The notes under the pieces were generated by a model that was not told the origin of the DNA, searched no databases, and saw nothing but the letters and a program-made list of their open reading frames with translations. The position numbers and the translations under genes were made by a program. A stretch of 64,000 nt of DNA from Bombardia bombarda. Lineage: Eukaryota; Ascomycota; Sordariomycetes; Sordariales; Lasiosphaeriaceae. Of the stretch, positions 46,250-60,300 are shown piece after piece. Location: NCBI GenBank assembly GCA_030512295.1, contig JAULSR010000001.1, positions 8,207,001-8,271,000 of the forward strand, written 5' to 3'. Each line of letters starts with the position of its first letter. Positions within the stretch are counted from its first letter, which is position 1.

Positions 46250-47511
46250 CATGGTATCTTGGTGTTGGCGATCACAGAGCGAGACTTTTAGATCCTGGAA
46301 TGGGGGGTTTTTCTCTTTTTTTGGGAAACGGCTAGTCGGTGAGAGAGAAGCGATGAGGCCAGTCAGGAAGGGTAGAGTCAGCAACTAGGAGTAGCAACCT
46401 CTCAGATAGCAATAACAAAGGTTGAGAACAACAAGGCCACAGGGCCAATGTGGTGAAAGAGAGATAGCAAGCAGGTCGCGTTACTGAGATCGGGTTGAGT
46501 ATGGTGATTGTGCAGTTTGCTTGGTTCAAGAAGGACATTCGAGGATTGCGCGTTCACGCCACAGAATACCCTTGGTAGCCCTTACCCTCAGGACGATGCG
46601 ATGTCAGAATGGGAAGGCGCCCATCACTAACGAGCAAATTTGGATCATGCCCATCGATTAAGGCATCCGCGACCCGTAAATTGAGCCATATCGCACTGCA
46701 TTGCGGTGCTCTTGCGTAATTGAGGTTTGTTTGCACTGGCGAGGAAGGGGCAAGGGACAAGGGCGGGGTCGACGTTGGCGAACTTCACGTGCTCCCTTTA
46801 TTACGGATTCTGATCATCGATTCTCCTCGCTCCTTCCCTGAACTTGCCATGTTCCCAGGGCATTTCTCCCTCCACGACCGACACATCTGCCTTTTACCAG
46901 CGGGAGGAAGATGATTGGCAGGAAGTGACGAATTCTAGCTCACGAGGGTTTCCAAAACAGAACGCATGCATCAAAATCAAACAAGCCGCCAGGAACGAAT
47001 CACTAAGCATCCTTGCCAACAGTTAACGAAAGGTCCTAACATACCTAGCCTTGACCCAGCCTCGTTCACCGGTCTCCTTGGTGTTCCGGATTCGTCCGCA
47101 CGATCTTGAATGGTTTAAGTTATGAGATCTTGGATGAGAGCGATTTGGTTCCGGGGTTTTGGGATACGGCGGGGTCCAACTGCGGGACAGTGGAGTTGTT
47201 TCCGACCGTCGGCCCACTGACGGAGTTGTCACCTGTCAGAAAGAACGCTTTGAATGCAGTTTTGACGCTCCCGAGCGTCCCCTTCCTTGGTACAACCCAC
47301 CACAGATGGAACCCTCCTGCCACCCCCTGTCAATTCCAAGTTTCCGCTGTTAGTGCACACTAATAACCCCCCTCTCAACGCCAATGCCCCTGTCATCATG
47401 ATGGTTGCGAACGAACACGCACCGACGACCTTGACACCCGTCACCATCCAGCTGCTCTCGACAAACCGACAGAGCCAGAGCCGATTCTCTCTGCTGTCGC
47501 CAACAATAACG
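46250..47511. other. Intergenic, aminotransferase to EXO70
   Basis: This is the 3' flank of the aminotransferase and the promoter of EXO70. The frame upstream of the EXO70 ATG is open back to about 47287 but shows no conserved residues, so it is probably leader. No other gene is supported. Confidence 0.45.
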
Positions 47512-49528
47512 ATGGCTGTCGGGCTCGCCAACAGCCGTCATGCCGCCGACGAGGAAGCCCGTGCAGAGGTCGACGTGCTAAATTCCCGGCTCGAGAAGAC
47601 GACGCAATTGACCAAGAAGATCCAGGCCTCTCTAGGCAGGTTGGACGCCACGGGCAAAGCGGTGCGAGATGTCGCCGGACCTCTCAATGGCGAAACCAAG
47701 AAGCTCCAGATCCTAGGCAATAGTATGTGGTACCCTAGACACATCTCAATGTCTCGCGCATTCCCTCCCTGTCAGCCGACGATGATGGGGTGAGGCTAAT
47801 CCACCGATTGGTCCCGCAGACATCGACGCAGTCATCACCGCCATCGAGCGTCTACGCCAGCCGGCAGACAGCAAAAATGACGAAGAACAGATTATCCGAA
47901 TGGGCCCAGACAAAGCGGGTCTCGCGAATTACCTAGCCTCCATCAAGCGCCTAAACAAGGCCCTCAACGACATGAAGGCCTCAAACCTGCGGTCGACACA
48001 ACAGACAGTCGCTGAGCTTCAACGGCTAGTCAAATCGGGCAATACCCAGCTGGAGAACTCATTTGACAAGGTCCTGCGGAGCGAGACACCACGGGCCATC
48101 GAGCCGCTCCACTACATCACCAAAGATAAGCAGTTCCCGACGCTCTCGCAGGACAAAATTACCAGGCTGGGCCTGATGAACTCATATGTCTCCGGGGTCT
48201 ACCGGCAGAGCGGTGGCGCGGGCGCTCCCCAGGAGTCACCGGTCGCCAAGATCTATGCCGAGATTCGGTCACAGTACCTGGCAGCGACGTTGGGGAATTT
48301 GGCGGCAGCGAGTTGCAACACGGCCAAGAAAAAGAACCCAGAGGCAATATACAGAGCGGGGACGAATGGTATAGCAACATATGCCCGCGCAATGGAGGGC
48401 CTGTTTCTCTCGGAATACGAAAACATCTGCAATATTTTCATGCGAGACGACTGGGGGCCTGTCTTTCAGGCAACATGTCAGCCGTCGCTAGTAGAGCTGG
48501 GGAGGACACTGCGGGAGCTCAACAACCACATAAAGGCACACATGAATACAGACTGCTGTCTGGCATACGAGATAGTCGAGATTGTTTCGAGTCTGTCGAA
48601 TAATCTGGAAAGCCGGACGGGAGAGCTGAAGAGCTCACTTGCAGCGTCTCTGAAGCCCGTGCGGGAGACGGCCAAACAATCACTTGCAGAGCTGCTAGAA
48701 GACACAAAACGGAGGGTGAACGGCTTGCAGACGCTACCGGCCGACGGCGCGCCGATCCCCATTATATCAGAGACGATGCAGAGGCTGCAGTCCATGGTGG
48801 ACTTTCTGCGGCCCATCTCCAGCATCATGGTCTCCCTCGGCGACGGAGGCTGGAAATCAGCCGCCGCGTCAAGAGGGGGCGTGGCGGACGCCATCCCCAG
48901 CCTGTCATCATTCGACATTGGCGCCGACGGCAAAGAAATCTTCGCACACTACTGCACCGACACCATCGAGGCGCTCATGGTGTCGCTAGACGGGCGGGCG
49001 CGAGCCCTGCTGCAAAAGAAGCCGGTAATTGGCGTGTTCCTCGCCAACAGCGTCACCATCATCGAGCGCATGATACAGGCGTCGGAGCTGGCACCCCTAT
49101 TAGAGTCGCGGCTCCAGGTGCTAGACCAGTGGCGCAAGAAAGCAGGCATCCTGTACACGGAGACGTGCAAGGACATTAGCGTGCACCTGTTTGACGTGAT
49201 CCATACGAGCCGGGGCCAGCGGCCGACATCGGGCCAGGGCGCCGTCGACTCGGTCTCCATCATGAAGGGGCTAGGCAGCAAGGACAAGGAGAACATTAAG
49301 GCAAAGTTCCAGGCGTTCAACGTGAGCTTTGACGAGATGGTGCTGCGGCACAAGCAGTACAGCATGGAGCGCGAGGTGCGCCAGGCGTTTGCAAAGGACA
49401 TGCAGTACATGATCGAGCCGCTGTATAACCGGTTCTGGGACCGATACCACGAGATCGACAAGGGCAAGGGCAAGTATGTCAAGTACGACAAGTCGGCGAT
49501 CGCTGCTGTGTTTCTTACACTTTATTGA
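47512..49528 (+). CDS. EXO70: Exocyst subunit Exo70
   Basis: Exo70 tethers secretory vesicles at the plasma membrane, binding PI(4,5)P2 and Rho GTPases. The exons are 47512-47722 and 47820-49528, giving 639 residues. The N-terminal coiled coil (MAVGLANSRHAADEEARAEV onward) is followed by the rod-like helical bundles. Diagnostic features are the internal FDKVLRSETPRAIEPLHYIT segment, the block LANSVTIIERMIQASELAPL and the C-terminal domain D (FQAFNVSFDEMVLRHKQYSM, then IEPLYNRFWDRYHEI and KYDKSAIAAVFLTLY) with its basic residues for lipid binding. I chose the ATG at 47512 because conserved sequence begins there; an in-frame upstream extension of about 75 codons exists but is not protein-like. 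The intron starts GTATGT. Confidence 0.95.
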
Positions 49529-50635
49529 GCGTGGCTGGCTTGGTTGGTTGGCTGGATGCGATAGTGGCGATGGTGTGGGGAACGAAGCAAGAAAGAAATG
49601 TGTGATGGTGTAGAAGGGGGAGGGAAAAGCCGGCGACCGACCAGATCAAGACCATACCGTACCGTACCGACTGTACCGGCCGGCAAGCAGCATAGCATGG
49701 GTTGATCAGACCATATCTGCGTCAAGCACCTGCATCCAAGACCCCTTTGGGGTTTGGCGGCGAGCCTAAGAAGGAGAAAACACCCCCGACTAGACGGACG
49801 CAATAGAGGTAGCTTTTTCTGTTCTTCGATCCTTAGGCCTTTTGTTGCTGGCTAGCTGGTTAAGTGGCTCAATTTGAGAAGAGACCAGAAGGAAGTGTGA
49901 CGGGCAGCAGAGGCACCACCCACTACTATTTAGGTCGAATAGTTGTTTGCTTTTTTTGTTTCTTTCCTTTGCTTTTTCCTTTGTTTCAAGCGGAGAAGAT
50001 GGGCTCCATCGTATTGCATGGATGGATTGTCTGGGTTGTTTGTTTATCTGGCTGGCTAGCTGGTTATCAGTTTGCATACAGTCACAGTTATGGGCCTATC
50101 GCAGCTAGGAGGATGGGTGATAGATGATGCATTGGTTTAGTTTCATTTGCGCATGAACACGAAGAGATACCACACTTGTTTTCTTTCAATCTTTATGTAG
50201 TGGGAGGGGCAAGAGGAGGGGACGAGCAACATAACGCAACAGCGTTTCACGCGCTTTTTGGATGATATAGGAGAAGTAAGTGTGTATATAGGTAGGTATA
50301 TCATAATAACTATATGACATTGTATTATATGCTACATAACAGGTACTGACGGGATACTCCGTCGAAACATATATCTTGAAGAAGAAGAAAGCCGGCAGGC
50401 AGGCAGGGATGAAGGGCAGGATGATGTCGGAAGCTTGGCATTGTTATGGATTAAGGAACGAATGTGCCGGGATACAATTACTGCAGTACGTACAGTACTA
50501 TGGAGAAGAGGGGAGAAGGAAGGAGAAAAAAGAAAAGAAAAAGGTTTCTTGTCTGGGAGTCTGGTTTCTTGGCTTGGCAGGCTTTGTTTCTTGTTACACC
50601 ACATTGACGGGCGCGGGCACGGGCACGGGCCGGGT

Positions 50636-50659
50636 GATCATGATCATGATCATGATGAT
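50636..50659. repeat. GATCAT tandem repeat, three units plus one variant
   Basis: Three GATCAT units and one GATGAT follow directly after GGGCAC-type repeats. The repeat is self-complementary and could form hairpins. Confidence 0.75.
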
Positions 50660-52123
50660 TGCACAATATGGCGAGACAAGACTGAGGGACGAAGAAAAGG
50701 TGGTGGTGATGGAACCGAGCGCGAGCGGACAGGTACATTGTACTTCGTAGTAAGTAAGTGTTATTGTAATGCCACCTTCTCATATTGCCACTGATTAGAA
50801 TACCCCTCGTCACTTCAATGTGCTTGAAGTTGGTTTGGTTTGGTTTCTCGCCCCTGACTGTTCATGTTACGGGTTTCCCCTTTTGTCTCTTTTTGTTTTC
50901 TGTGCTTTTTTGTTTTGGTATGCGGGGTGGGTATGGGTATGGAAGTTGGCTATCTACGAGATGCAGACGGAGTTTAGCGGTTATGGGGGGGAGTGCATGA
51001 ATGATATTCGCGGTACAGATACTGTATGCCATGATTACACACTTATGTGATAGATAGGGGGGTTATCTCCTCACTCGGGTTTGTTTTACACTTGTGTCTT
51101 TTCTTCACTAAATCTCCAACAGATGGAGAAGGTATCGTACGGATAGGGGACTGCCTGCCTGTCTTACTTTGGTAGATACCGTACATGTACATACACTGGT
51201 ACATACGGCAAAAAAAAAAAAAAAAAACAAAGTTCAGTGCTTCAACTAGCTCAAAAGCACAAGATCGCTGCTTTCAACGGAACGGGCGGATGGCAAGACG
51301 CGTCAGTAGCCAAGGAACATGATGTTTCTTCTTTCCCTATCCATACCAATCCCGCACCATGCACAGTTGTTATCGATAATGCAGCGGCGTACTTGCTGTA
51401 GGTAGACAGAATACCTTGTCTAGCTGATCAACCCCCCCTTCACCAGTCTTTTAACCCACACCCTCTTTCCATGCGATGCATTACATTCTGCCGATGTTTT
51501 GTATATGTACACACATGCACTAACTCGCTAGTCAAAGCTTCAAAACTGTGTGATGACCTGCGCATAACATGGGTAACATACCAAGTCTGATAGCATGGCA
51601 AAAGTTCCGTGATTTTATGTACTACTATGTATAGTCCATGTGAACACGAGATACCTACGTTTTACTCAAGAAAAGGACGGATAATAACTTGCCCAATATC
51701 CCAACAAAGATACAGGACAGCACCCAGCTCACCACACGCACGCCCTGTGCCGGGGTTGTGTCAGGGGGCAAATGCAGTACTGACTTAATACCTGGGCAGG
51801 GCAGATTGAAGTAGCGTAAGGTCAGCAACAGAGACACGCTACACCACTTATTACACACACATTTTTAGAGATACGCAAAAACCCGGACATCAATTGCCCA
51901 AAACAGTCTCATGTACGTGTTTGCTCACCTTCGCAGCACACCCTCTTTCAGTCCCTCTTGCATACATAGTCAAGCACTGAAACGAGTGGAGAAGAAAGAT
52001 GGAAAGGAAATCGCCCAGCCCTGCCAAGCCCTGAACCCTCCCTCCCCTCCCCTCCTCACCCGGCATACAACCGTCCTTTGGAGCTTAGTCTACCTATCCC
52101 GTAGTTAAATCCGAACCTCCCCG

Positions 52124-52144
52124 CAGCAGCAGCAGCAGCAGCAG
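52124..52144. repeat. CAG trinucleotide repeat, seven units
   Basis: Seven perfect CAG units outside any recognised gene. Confidence 0.85.
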
Positions 52145-54189
52145 CACTGGTCGCTCGCAACAACCTTGAATGATAATCGGGATAACAGACCAGCTTATAA
52201 GCTGGGTAGTAGGTATGGGCTACTTGGCTACTTAGTATCCGCGTATCGACACTTCAATACCAGTACGAATGGTACCCTCCTACCAGCCCCTCTTTGCATC
52301 ATGCCACGTACCCTAGTGTTGATCTATCCACTTCGCCGTTTCGGGTCCGTTGTAGGTAAGACGCACGCACGCACGCACGGATGGCAGCGAGATGAACGAA
52401 TGCAAGACAGAAACAAAAGACAATCTGCAAGCATTAGGTACCTCGTGAGTCGCCACAGAAATATCAGAATCAGGCCGCCTACCTAACGCACCTTGTCTTG
52501 TTGGGACCTTGTTTCATGCAGTGCGAGCGAATGGTTCAGAGGACTGAACCTGGGTAGGATAAGTATCCACCTCCTTACCCAGTTAGGTATACTGTTTGTC
52601 TGCCCGTCTATCTGCCTGGCTGCAGCTCCTTGCCAAAGCAGCATCACGATGCTACCTACCCTATACAATCCTCTGCTATCTTTCTGCAAGACCCTTCCCA
52701 CGTTCACCAGCTACCAGCCCCGACCGGGAACCGGAGAGATGATGGCAAAGCAATAGAGGGTACCAAGGCAGTTGGTACCAGGTATATCATCAAAAAAAGA
52801 AATTCAAATTCAGGGTTCGCCGCCATGATATGACATGTCTGTTTCTTTTTTTTTACATGTTACACGTCCATTGCATTCCCGATCCAACGCCCATCATGCC
52901 ACATCATCATGACATGAATCCTGGGCTGATCGCGATCCTTCCCGCTACCCAATGCCGTGGTCACCGCCAAAAGAAAGTGAAATCCTAACAAGAATAGTGT
53001 AGATCCCCCAAGTATCCGTGGTTAATTCCAAAAAAGAAACTATGTCCGACGCCATTTCACACACGCCAACGGAATAATGCCCCTTTGGAGTTTCCCGTCC
53101 GTGATGATGAAAAGTCAGAATGTCAAACTCCATTGGGCTGATGAGCCTCATAGCCCAAGTACAACCCACCCATTCCGCAACCAGGTATCAAAAAAGGAAA
53201 AAAAGAGGAAATGAGCTTCGCCAAAGAGATAAACAATGAACAAATAACAGAACGACGCAGTGACGATCGTTGTGCCATCATGGCTGGCTGAATGGCGTGG
53301 CAGACGGGTTTGGACAGCCGGCCGGCCGGCCAGCCAGCTCGAGTCCGGAGCTCGAGCAGCAATACATCGCAGTCCAGTCATCTCCCCCCTGATTTATGTT
53401 GTGGCCAACGATTCACGTCCAGTTGTCGTGCAGCAGCCGCCTGCATGACGGGGATGCATGTACGAGGGGAAACGGTGCAGGAGGGTGGGCGCTCAACGAA
53501 CGAGGGCGGGCGGCCGCTGCTATCAGCCTTGCATGTCTGCCGGCGGGGCAGGGCAGCTGTGGAATTGGAATTGCAATGCACCCAATGCGTCCGGTGTCGT
53601 CCACCGCAGAGGGTGAACAACTCTCTAAAATGCGGCCCAGCTGCGTCTGAATCAGGGCGGGAAAGTGGGGGAAAAGACGGTCAAACGAAAGACTTTGTTT
53701 GTTCACGTGTTTGTTTCTCAACGTTTTTCGGTTCTAGCGAGTGATGAACCGAAGGTGTGTGCGAGTTCGGGAAAAGGCGAGTCCAAGCAACGCTGCTGGT
53801 GCTGCTGGTTTGCTTTTCCAGAGCCATGGTGGCAAGCAGACAGGTAGGCGCTTGCTTCAGCCGGACCCAAAAGTTGTGCGTTATGTGCGTTTGTGTTCGT
53901 GTACTTTGGTACTGTGCTGTGCTGTGCTGGGTTCAGGGGTGGTAGGCCGTGGTAGCGGTTACGGTGGTGGTAGGAGGGAGGGAGGGAACCCTAAGGTAGG
54001 GCAGGGCAGGAATAGACGCCATCGATCGGCTATCTTGAGCATTCCGTTTCAACCGGTGAGGAAAGTGCGAGCTGCAGAAGAACCTGCATAGTGTACATGT
54101 GGTCGTCGTCCAAGGCGCGGTATCGTTCCATGCAGCCCACCCAATCGGGCGGGACTGCAGGATGGGTGCACGACTTGCAGGTGCCACAT

Positions 54190-54312
54190 TCAGTAAGGGC
54201 AACGCGCACAATGCGCGCTCAGAGGGCAGTAGTCATGGGTGCCGAAATCAACTGCCTTGCAGCAGAACGAGCAGCAGTGGTTGACGAGCGGCTGATGTTC
54301 CTTGACGGCCAT
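54190..54312 (-). CDS. Putative 40-residue Cys-rich peptide
   Basis: This short minus-strand frame starts at an ATG in an excellent fungal context (CAAAACAAAAATGGCC) after a CA/CT-rich stretch typical of a 5' leader. It encodes 40 residues with seven cysteines at 13, 14, 17, 18, 29, 35 and 38. Two CxxC pairs, 14-17 and 35-38, are separated by 17 residues, the spacing of treble-clef zinc fingers such as GATA. His12, His26 and His34 could also bind metal. No signal peptide is seen, so it is probably intracellular. I do not recognise a family. Residues 22-40 (VDFGTHDYCPLSAHCARCPY region) look protein-like, not random. It is the only gene candidate in a 12-kb stretch. Chance is the alternative. 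Confidence 0.5.
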   Translation of the reverse strand: MAVKEHQPLVNHCCSFCCKAVDFGTHDYCPLSAHCARCPY

Positions 54313-57300
54313 TTTTGTTTTGGTATGGAGGAAAATTGGGGGCGTATTGTTGTGTGTGAATATTGAGGCTCTTTGCTGTGTAATGGCAAGCTAGAGAGAG
54401 CAGAGCTAGTTGGTTGAGTATGTGTGGTTTGATAGTGGTTGACGAGGTAGGCAAGGCAGGTTGTTGGTGAGTCAGAAGGGGACCAAGAAAGTCGAAGATG
54501 ATGGATGATGGTTGAGTGAGGGCCAAGAGGGGGGGGGTTGAATAGCTTAGATGGTGAGGAACAAAGGATGCTGGATGATAGTGTTTTCTGGGGTTCTTGA
54601 GGATAGGCAGTTGAAAGAAACCCGAGGGCGGCTGGAGGCTTTAAGTATTTCGGTCCCCAAGGAAGGCGTCGTTGGGCTTGGCAGCGAACGTGGGGAACAG
54701 GTTTAACGAGTTTGAAGGTCCACCGCCGAAAAAGGAAACTATCAGGCAGAGCACGAGGGTCGGTGGACAGGCAAGAGAGACCAAGACCAGGAACGCGGCC
54801 GGAAGGTGGGGTGTGGGTAATGATTGACATTGGAACTTGGGAAAGAGCAACACACTATCGTACCTAACACACATGTACATAATGTAAGTACGGACAAGTG
54901 GTACCTTTCTTGGGTACGATGTACTGGAGTAAAAAGGTACATTCTCCAGCATGCCTTGCCTAAGGTAGGTAGGTACCTACTCGCGCTGTGAGTGAGGCAA
55001 CAACGAGATGGAAGGGAATCCAGCCAGTTTCGACTAGGGTAGCAGCAGCGACCTGGAAGTGGTGCCTGGCCTCATCAGTCTTGACTGGCTTGCCAGGCTC
55101 AAGACACAACGCAGGAGCTTTTTGTCGACCCCATATGAATGCAACATAAATGCGGGTGGTTCCTCTTCCTCCCTCTCGTTTGCCAGGGGGAGGGGGAACA
55201 AAGAGATGGGGGTTCACCAGCCAGAGGGGGGCCGTGGCCCAATGTGTTACTTCGTGCCTTCTCCCGAGTCTCTTCTCCTGTGACCCTCGGGGACTAGCAA
55301 AAGGAGAAACAGTAAAAACGAGGCCAAAAAAAGTTTGGCAAAATTTAAAATACCTAACCTCCAAAGTCGAATTAGAGTTGCCGATAGTGGGAAAAATGGC
55401 AGCGCGCCAAGGCCGCCTATCCCAGCAGCTCCTACCCTATTTCTCTCCTACCTAACCCTAGACAAGCTGGAGAGGGAGGTGAGCCGACGACAGCGAGCAA
55501 GGCAACCGTATCTATACAGTGCAACTCAGGTGGGTAGTACGAGGGCTCTACAATCTGCACTACTAATCCTGTCCGTCGTGATCAAACATGATGCGGTGGT
55601 GGGGCGCGATAAGGTCACGAGGAGGGCATGGCGGGCGCAAATTATAAGTCAGGGCGCTTCCATAGGATGCGGAGGAGATGGCGACGGCGAGATATTCGGA
55701 TCTGTGACTGACTGACTGAATGGGATGGCTGTTCCCTACCACACCCGGGGGTACATTGGATACACCAGGTAGGGCAGCGGCAGGGCAGCGGCAGGGCGGG
55801 ACCCCGGATAGGTTGCGTCTGTGGATGGTGGGAAGTAGAATATGGAACACATATTGAACTGTGGGCTGTGATGTGGCACGGTGCTTGCTGGGTTGATGAA
55901 GGTCGTTCACCCAGGAATGATATCACTCGTCCGCCGTCTCGTGCAATCACACGTCTTTGTGGACGACTTGCCGCATCTTGGCCCTGTCTCACTGATCGTC
56001 TGTTGCCCCTCTCTGCCCCCGGTCTCCAAGGCCGAAGCCCAAGAAGCGATAGGTTGCAGAGACGCGAATAAAAAGGGAGAGAGCCGAGCAGCCGGTGTCA
56101 GGCGGTCGTCACGGACAATTTTCAGGGCACACAGCACCTCAGGGCACCTCCACTGTTCCAAGGTAAGGCGCCTAGTGAGGGGTCATTCTCAGGGCCTGAT
56201 CTGATTATCATCGATGAGGGAGGGGAACCTTGATGGATGCATGCAACTGCGTCGACGACCCTAGCCACCAAGGTGCATGCACTGGAAGCACTACCTATCT
56301 GTTTCTTCCCCAACGATAGCAAGAGCGAGGCTGAGAGATGCCCGATAGCAATTATTGAATACGGATGCGTGTCTGACTTGCTGTTCCGTCGTCGTCTGTT
56401 ACCTATAATTAACTGCCTGGCTGTACGTACGTAGGTACTGTACATACATACACGACAAAGGTGAACTCCTGGGGTAAGCAGATGCGGACCGGGGGCGTGG
56501 CGCTCACCACCTCGAAACCCGGCCTTGCTGCCTCTGTTGGGCTACAGTTGCAGGTGTCTGTGTGCAAGTGCTTACTAGATACAGACAGAGACAAGACAGA
56601 CGTCGTACATACAGATGGTTGATTATCGTCAGGCAGTGAGTGAGTCCATTCTTGGAGAAATGCTATCTCTCGGGCCCGGCCGGGTCAGACGGCATTGCCC
56701 CCTCACCTAGGTAGGCAGGTATAAAATCTCTAAAATAGGTAGGGAGGTAGGGCCATAGGTAGGCCGACACTATTCGGGCGTCGGTTGCAGGGCATCGACG
56801 CACCGTTCCGCAGCTTACCTTAGGTTGGAACTTGGAACCTCAGTAAGCGCGGGGAGCGGACGGGGGTCGGGTCGATCAGGGCCCTCTCTCGAGGGGTTAT
56901 TCGTTCCTACCGTACTTTGCGAGTGAGGTGCCGTGCTTGCTATTTTGAGAAGGACCTATGTGGTGGATCATGGAAATTTGGCGTTGACGTTCGGCACCGT
57001 CCCGGCTGACAGTGGACTGGAAACAAGATGGGTGGGACGATGGAAACAATAGAACTAGGAGCGAAGATGGAAGGAAGGGACGGCCCCGCCTTGTCCTCGG
57101 AGCGAAGAAGCGAGGACCTGAGGTACAGTACCTAGCCGTGTTCGAGTGACTCACTCCATCAAAACTATGAGGTGTGCGGACACTCTGTACTCCGTACTGA
57201 GACTTGGTTGGCTTCCATCCGTGAGGAAGGAACCTGGAAGTTGTTGAGGACGGAAGCGTGCAGTCGTTCCTGCTGGTCTCACTTCGATCCATTCCAATTC

Positions 57301-60300
57301 CAGCCAGGCTCGCCAGGGCAGGTGCAATGGGTGGTGCACCGCTTGGCTCGAGCTTGGCTAGCGGAAATTCACCTGTTGGCTGTGACGTATTGTTCCGTCT
57401 GCTGGGTGAGCTAGAAGAGTGCGCACCAATAAGGGAGCCCCTGCCAAGCTCTCGTGAAGATCGATGCAGAGGGGAAGTCCAATGGGAGCAGGCGGTTGCT
57501 CCCACCCCGATCAAACGTCACCGACATCCGAGAAACGCCCAGAGAGGCCCAACTAGCTGCCTCCTCCAGCCCGCCAGCCTCCAATCTCCTTCGCTCCATT
57601 GCCCCGAGCCATTGCCCTGGAACAATGGGCACAATGCGAAGAGCCGGGGGGTTTCACCTCAGCTCCCAAGTTCAAGGGCGCGTCCCGACGACGATGTCTC
57701 CTTTTGTTTTTGCTTTCCTCTTTCCCCAAGGAGGGCTCGTAGCAACAAGCAGTAGACACAACTGTTCATACAGAGTACCTACAGAGTAGGTACTTGACAT
57801 ACCTATCATTCCCGCTCCGCAGCGGATACACACATGTGCCTCCCTGCACAGGTCGCACAGCACCTACTTTGGCATCCATCCACCACCACCACCTACCCAA
57901 TATGCACCATGCACCATGCACCATCCATCAGCTCACGATAGCTTCCTCCGTCACTGTCACCATCACCGCCGCCATCACAGACAGACCGCAAGCATCCATC
58001 GTGTCATCGGCTATGGCAAATTGGCAACCCGACCGGCCTGCAGAGGGCTTGCCTGCCTCCCTGCCTACCTGGGGCCTAGCTATCTAGGGTAGCAGGGTAG
58101 GCTGGCTGCTTGGGCCTCGGACTCTCTCTCTATGATGCCTTTATCTGACGTGGGGGAAGAGGCCGAGAGGACACCGCTTTCGCTATCATGGCTCCCCATC
58201 TTGCTGCGCCTGGCTGATTCCGTGGGCTGGGCCGCTTATTAGCCTGCCAGTTAGCTGGGTCCCGTCTCTATCGGGGCGGTCACCTGCGCTCGTCAGCGCG
58301 CCCTGACTCTCCCAGTCAGTCAGTCGCCCACCCGTTAGGGGGTGAAGCTGCACTCCGCGATAATGGCTCTACGGAATCGCTCTCTCCGCCAACGCTACCC
58401 ACTGCTCGTGCATGTCGGGCTCTGCTTGGATTGGTTCCTTCCCTTCCCAACTACTTCGACCAACGTTAGTTCCCCTTCTGCAGCCAGCCCACGCACGCAT
58501 GCAAGCAAGGTCGAAGAAACGTGTCGATGCATGCCACCTTGTGCCGCTACGACCACGAAAGGGATAACTCGGCCTCTCGCCGCCACGGGGCTCTGCTACC
58601 GTCATTTCGCTGCTGCTATACCGAAATGACCTTTGCAGCCGGCTGTTTGATGGCCACGGTGGAGATAATATCTCAGAGCGCGGGATGTCAGATACGGCGA
58701 GCCAAAGTCAACACGATACCCATGGAGAGCATGCAAAGTACCTACCTGCTCTAGCAAAGACAAGATGAGGCCCATCTCCCTACATGACAGAGTGGACGCT
58801 AATGACTCGATTAGATAGCCTATGATGGTCTCTGAGCTTCTGCGACGGGCTCAATCATACGCAACAGGCGACTGCTGGACCGACGATACGGCTGAGCACG
58901 CCATCACCTAACCAACCTGCTGGGTGGTTGGCATGATAACCAGAGGTGACACCATCTGCTTTCCGTCTTTCCTGTCCTTCCAAAGCGGGAGCAACCTTGA
59001 CCCTGCCAGGCTAGTCTAGTGCCGCCGCTGCCCCTCCCACATCGTGAATCGGCCTGTCCCGCTACACACGCAGACAGAGGCATAGGTACACGATACGCTA
59101 TACCTGAGAATTTGGACGCGTCGGCCAGGTTATCTACCGGGGGCCGGGGGCACTTTGGAGAGATCCAAAAGCAAGAACACAAGTGAAGCACCTTACTTGC
59201 TCCCTAATATATTATGTACCGCTCATCTACATCTTATTTGCGGCAGCCTAGCCCTGCCAGGACGGCACAGCATCAGCAGTCACCGTGAGACAATCTATGC
59301 ACGCGGGGGGCCAAGCAGGAAGTTGCGAGGCGGATATCGTATCATTCTGCTCACCTTGATAGACACGGGGAAAAGCCAATAGCCAGATGTCGAACTAGTG
59401 TTGGGACATGCACCCCGATGTGGCACTCTCACCTCCCATCTTCGCATCGGACAATGCTCCGAAGAATTCTCCCCTATTTGAGTTTGGAGGATATTCCTTC
59501 TCTGTGTTTATTCCTCGGCATCATCCATTAGCAAGAGTGTATTCAATATTCCGTCGCAACACACCAACGATGATCTCCTTATCAAAGACGCCGAAGAGTC
59601 CGAGGCCATACCCCCACGAGGATGTCTCTCCAATCCACCGAAACACTAGCTCTGGCTCATCAAGCAGCAATACCATGCGGCGCATTAAGATCAACTGAAG
59701 ATCTCTTATAGTGATACATCTGACCAATTTCTTGCTCCATGGTCGGCACACTGGAGCTTTTTATTTGTTCAGCCAAGCGGCTGTGGGGTTCCGAAATATC
59801 AATGGGGCAATGAAACGGAGGGATGGAATTATACAAGAATCGAATGATAACAAGTGTTGAAACACCAAAACCGAGAAATACGTCAACAAGTCAACCAGGT
59901 TTAGACACCGATGGCGGACGAAATCCCGGATGTGGACAATAGCTAACTGCCGAAGAAAAAGCCGTTTGTCTTTGATCAACTAATATCAGCCAACTGATCA
60001 CCATACTAAGATGAGAAGCTCACTGCTTGTCAGTTCTTACTCCATACGTAGCTGTAACGTTTCGGGTGTGCGCATGCAAAAGTTATTTGCTGGGTGGTCA
60101 GCTGGTCTGGTGATTATCAGGCTGGTCGATTATACTTCACGTTTGTCGGTGGTGATGTTGTTGAAGCTCACGCCCAAGACAGAATCTACCTACACCGGGA
60201 GAGCATCACTTCGGAGCTCGGAGTCCTCTAGTGACCCAAGAGAACGGATGCGAGCTGCAGGCGGCCGCCGAAGCTTGCTGACAAAGGAAACGCCTTGCAT

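Larger units (their letters stand above)
49529..54189. other. Gene-poor region, left part
   Basis: No gene is supported over 4.7 kb. The content is homopolymer and microsatellite tracts (18 A at about 51210, seven CAG at 52124-52144, GATCAT units at 50636-50659), palindromic GGCC runs near 53320 and CCTAGG-like motifs. It may include long UTRs, noncoding RNAs or decayed sequence. Confidence 0.4.

Noticed and set aside
54219..54830. A 203-codon minus-strand frame overlapping the Cys-rich peptide
   Set aside because: Its Ser/Pro/Thr/His-rich sequence matches the translation of a pyrimidine-rich promoter or leader; the shorter frame beginning at 54312 has the good start context and Cys pattern.
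59408..59751. Overlapping frames on both strands that look partly protein-like
   Set aside because: Neither strand gives conserved motifs, and the frames cannot be extended through splice sites.
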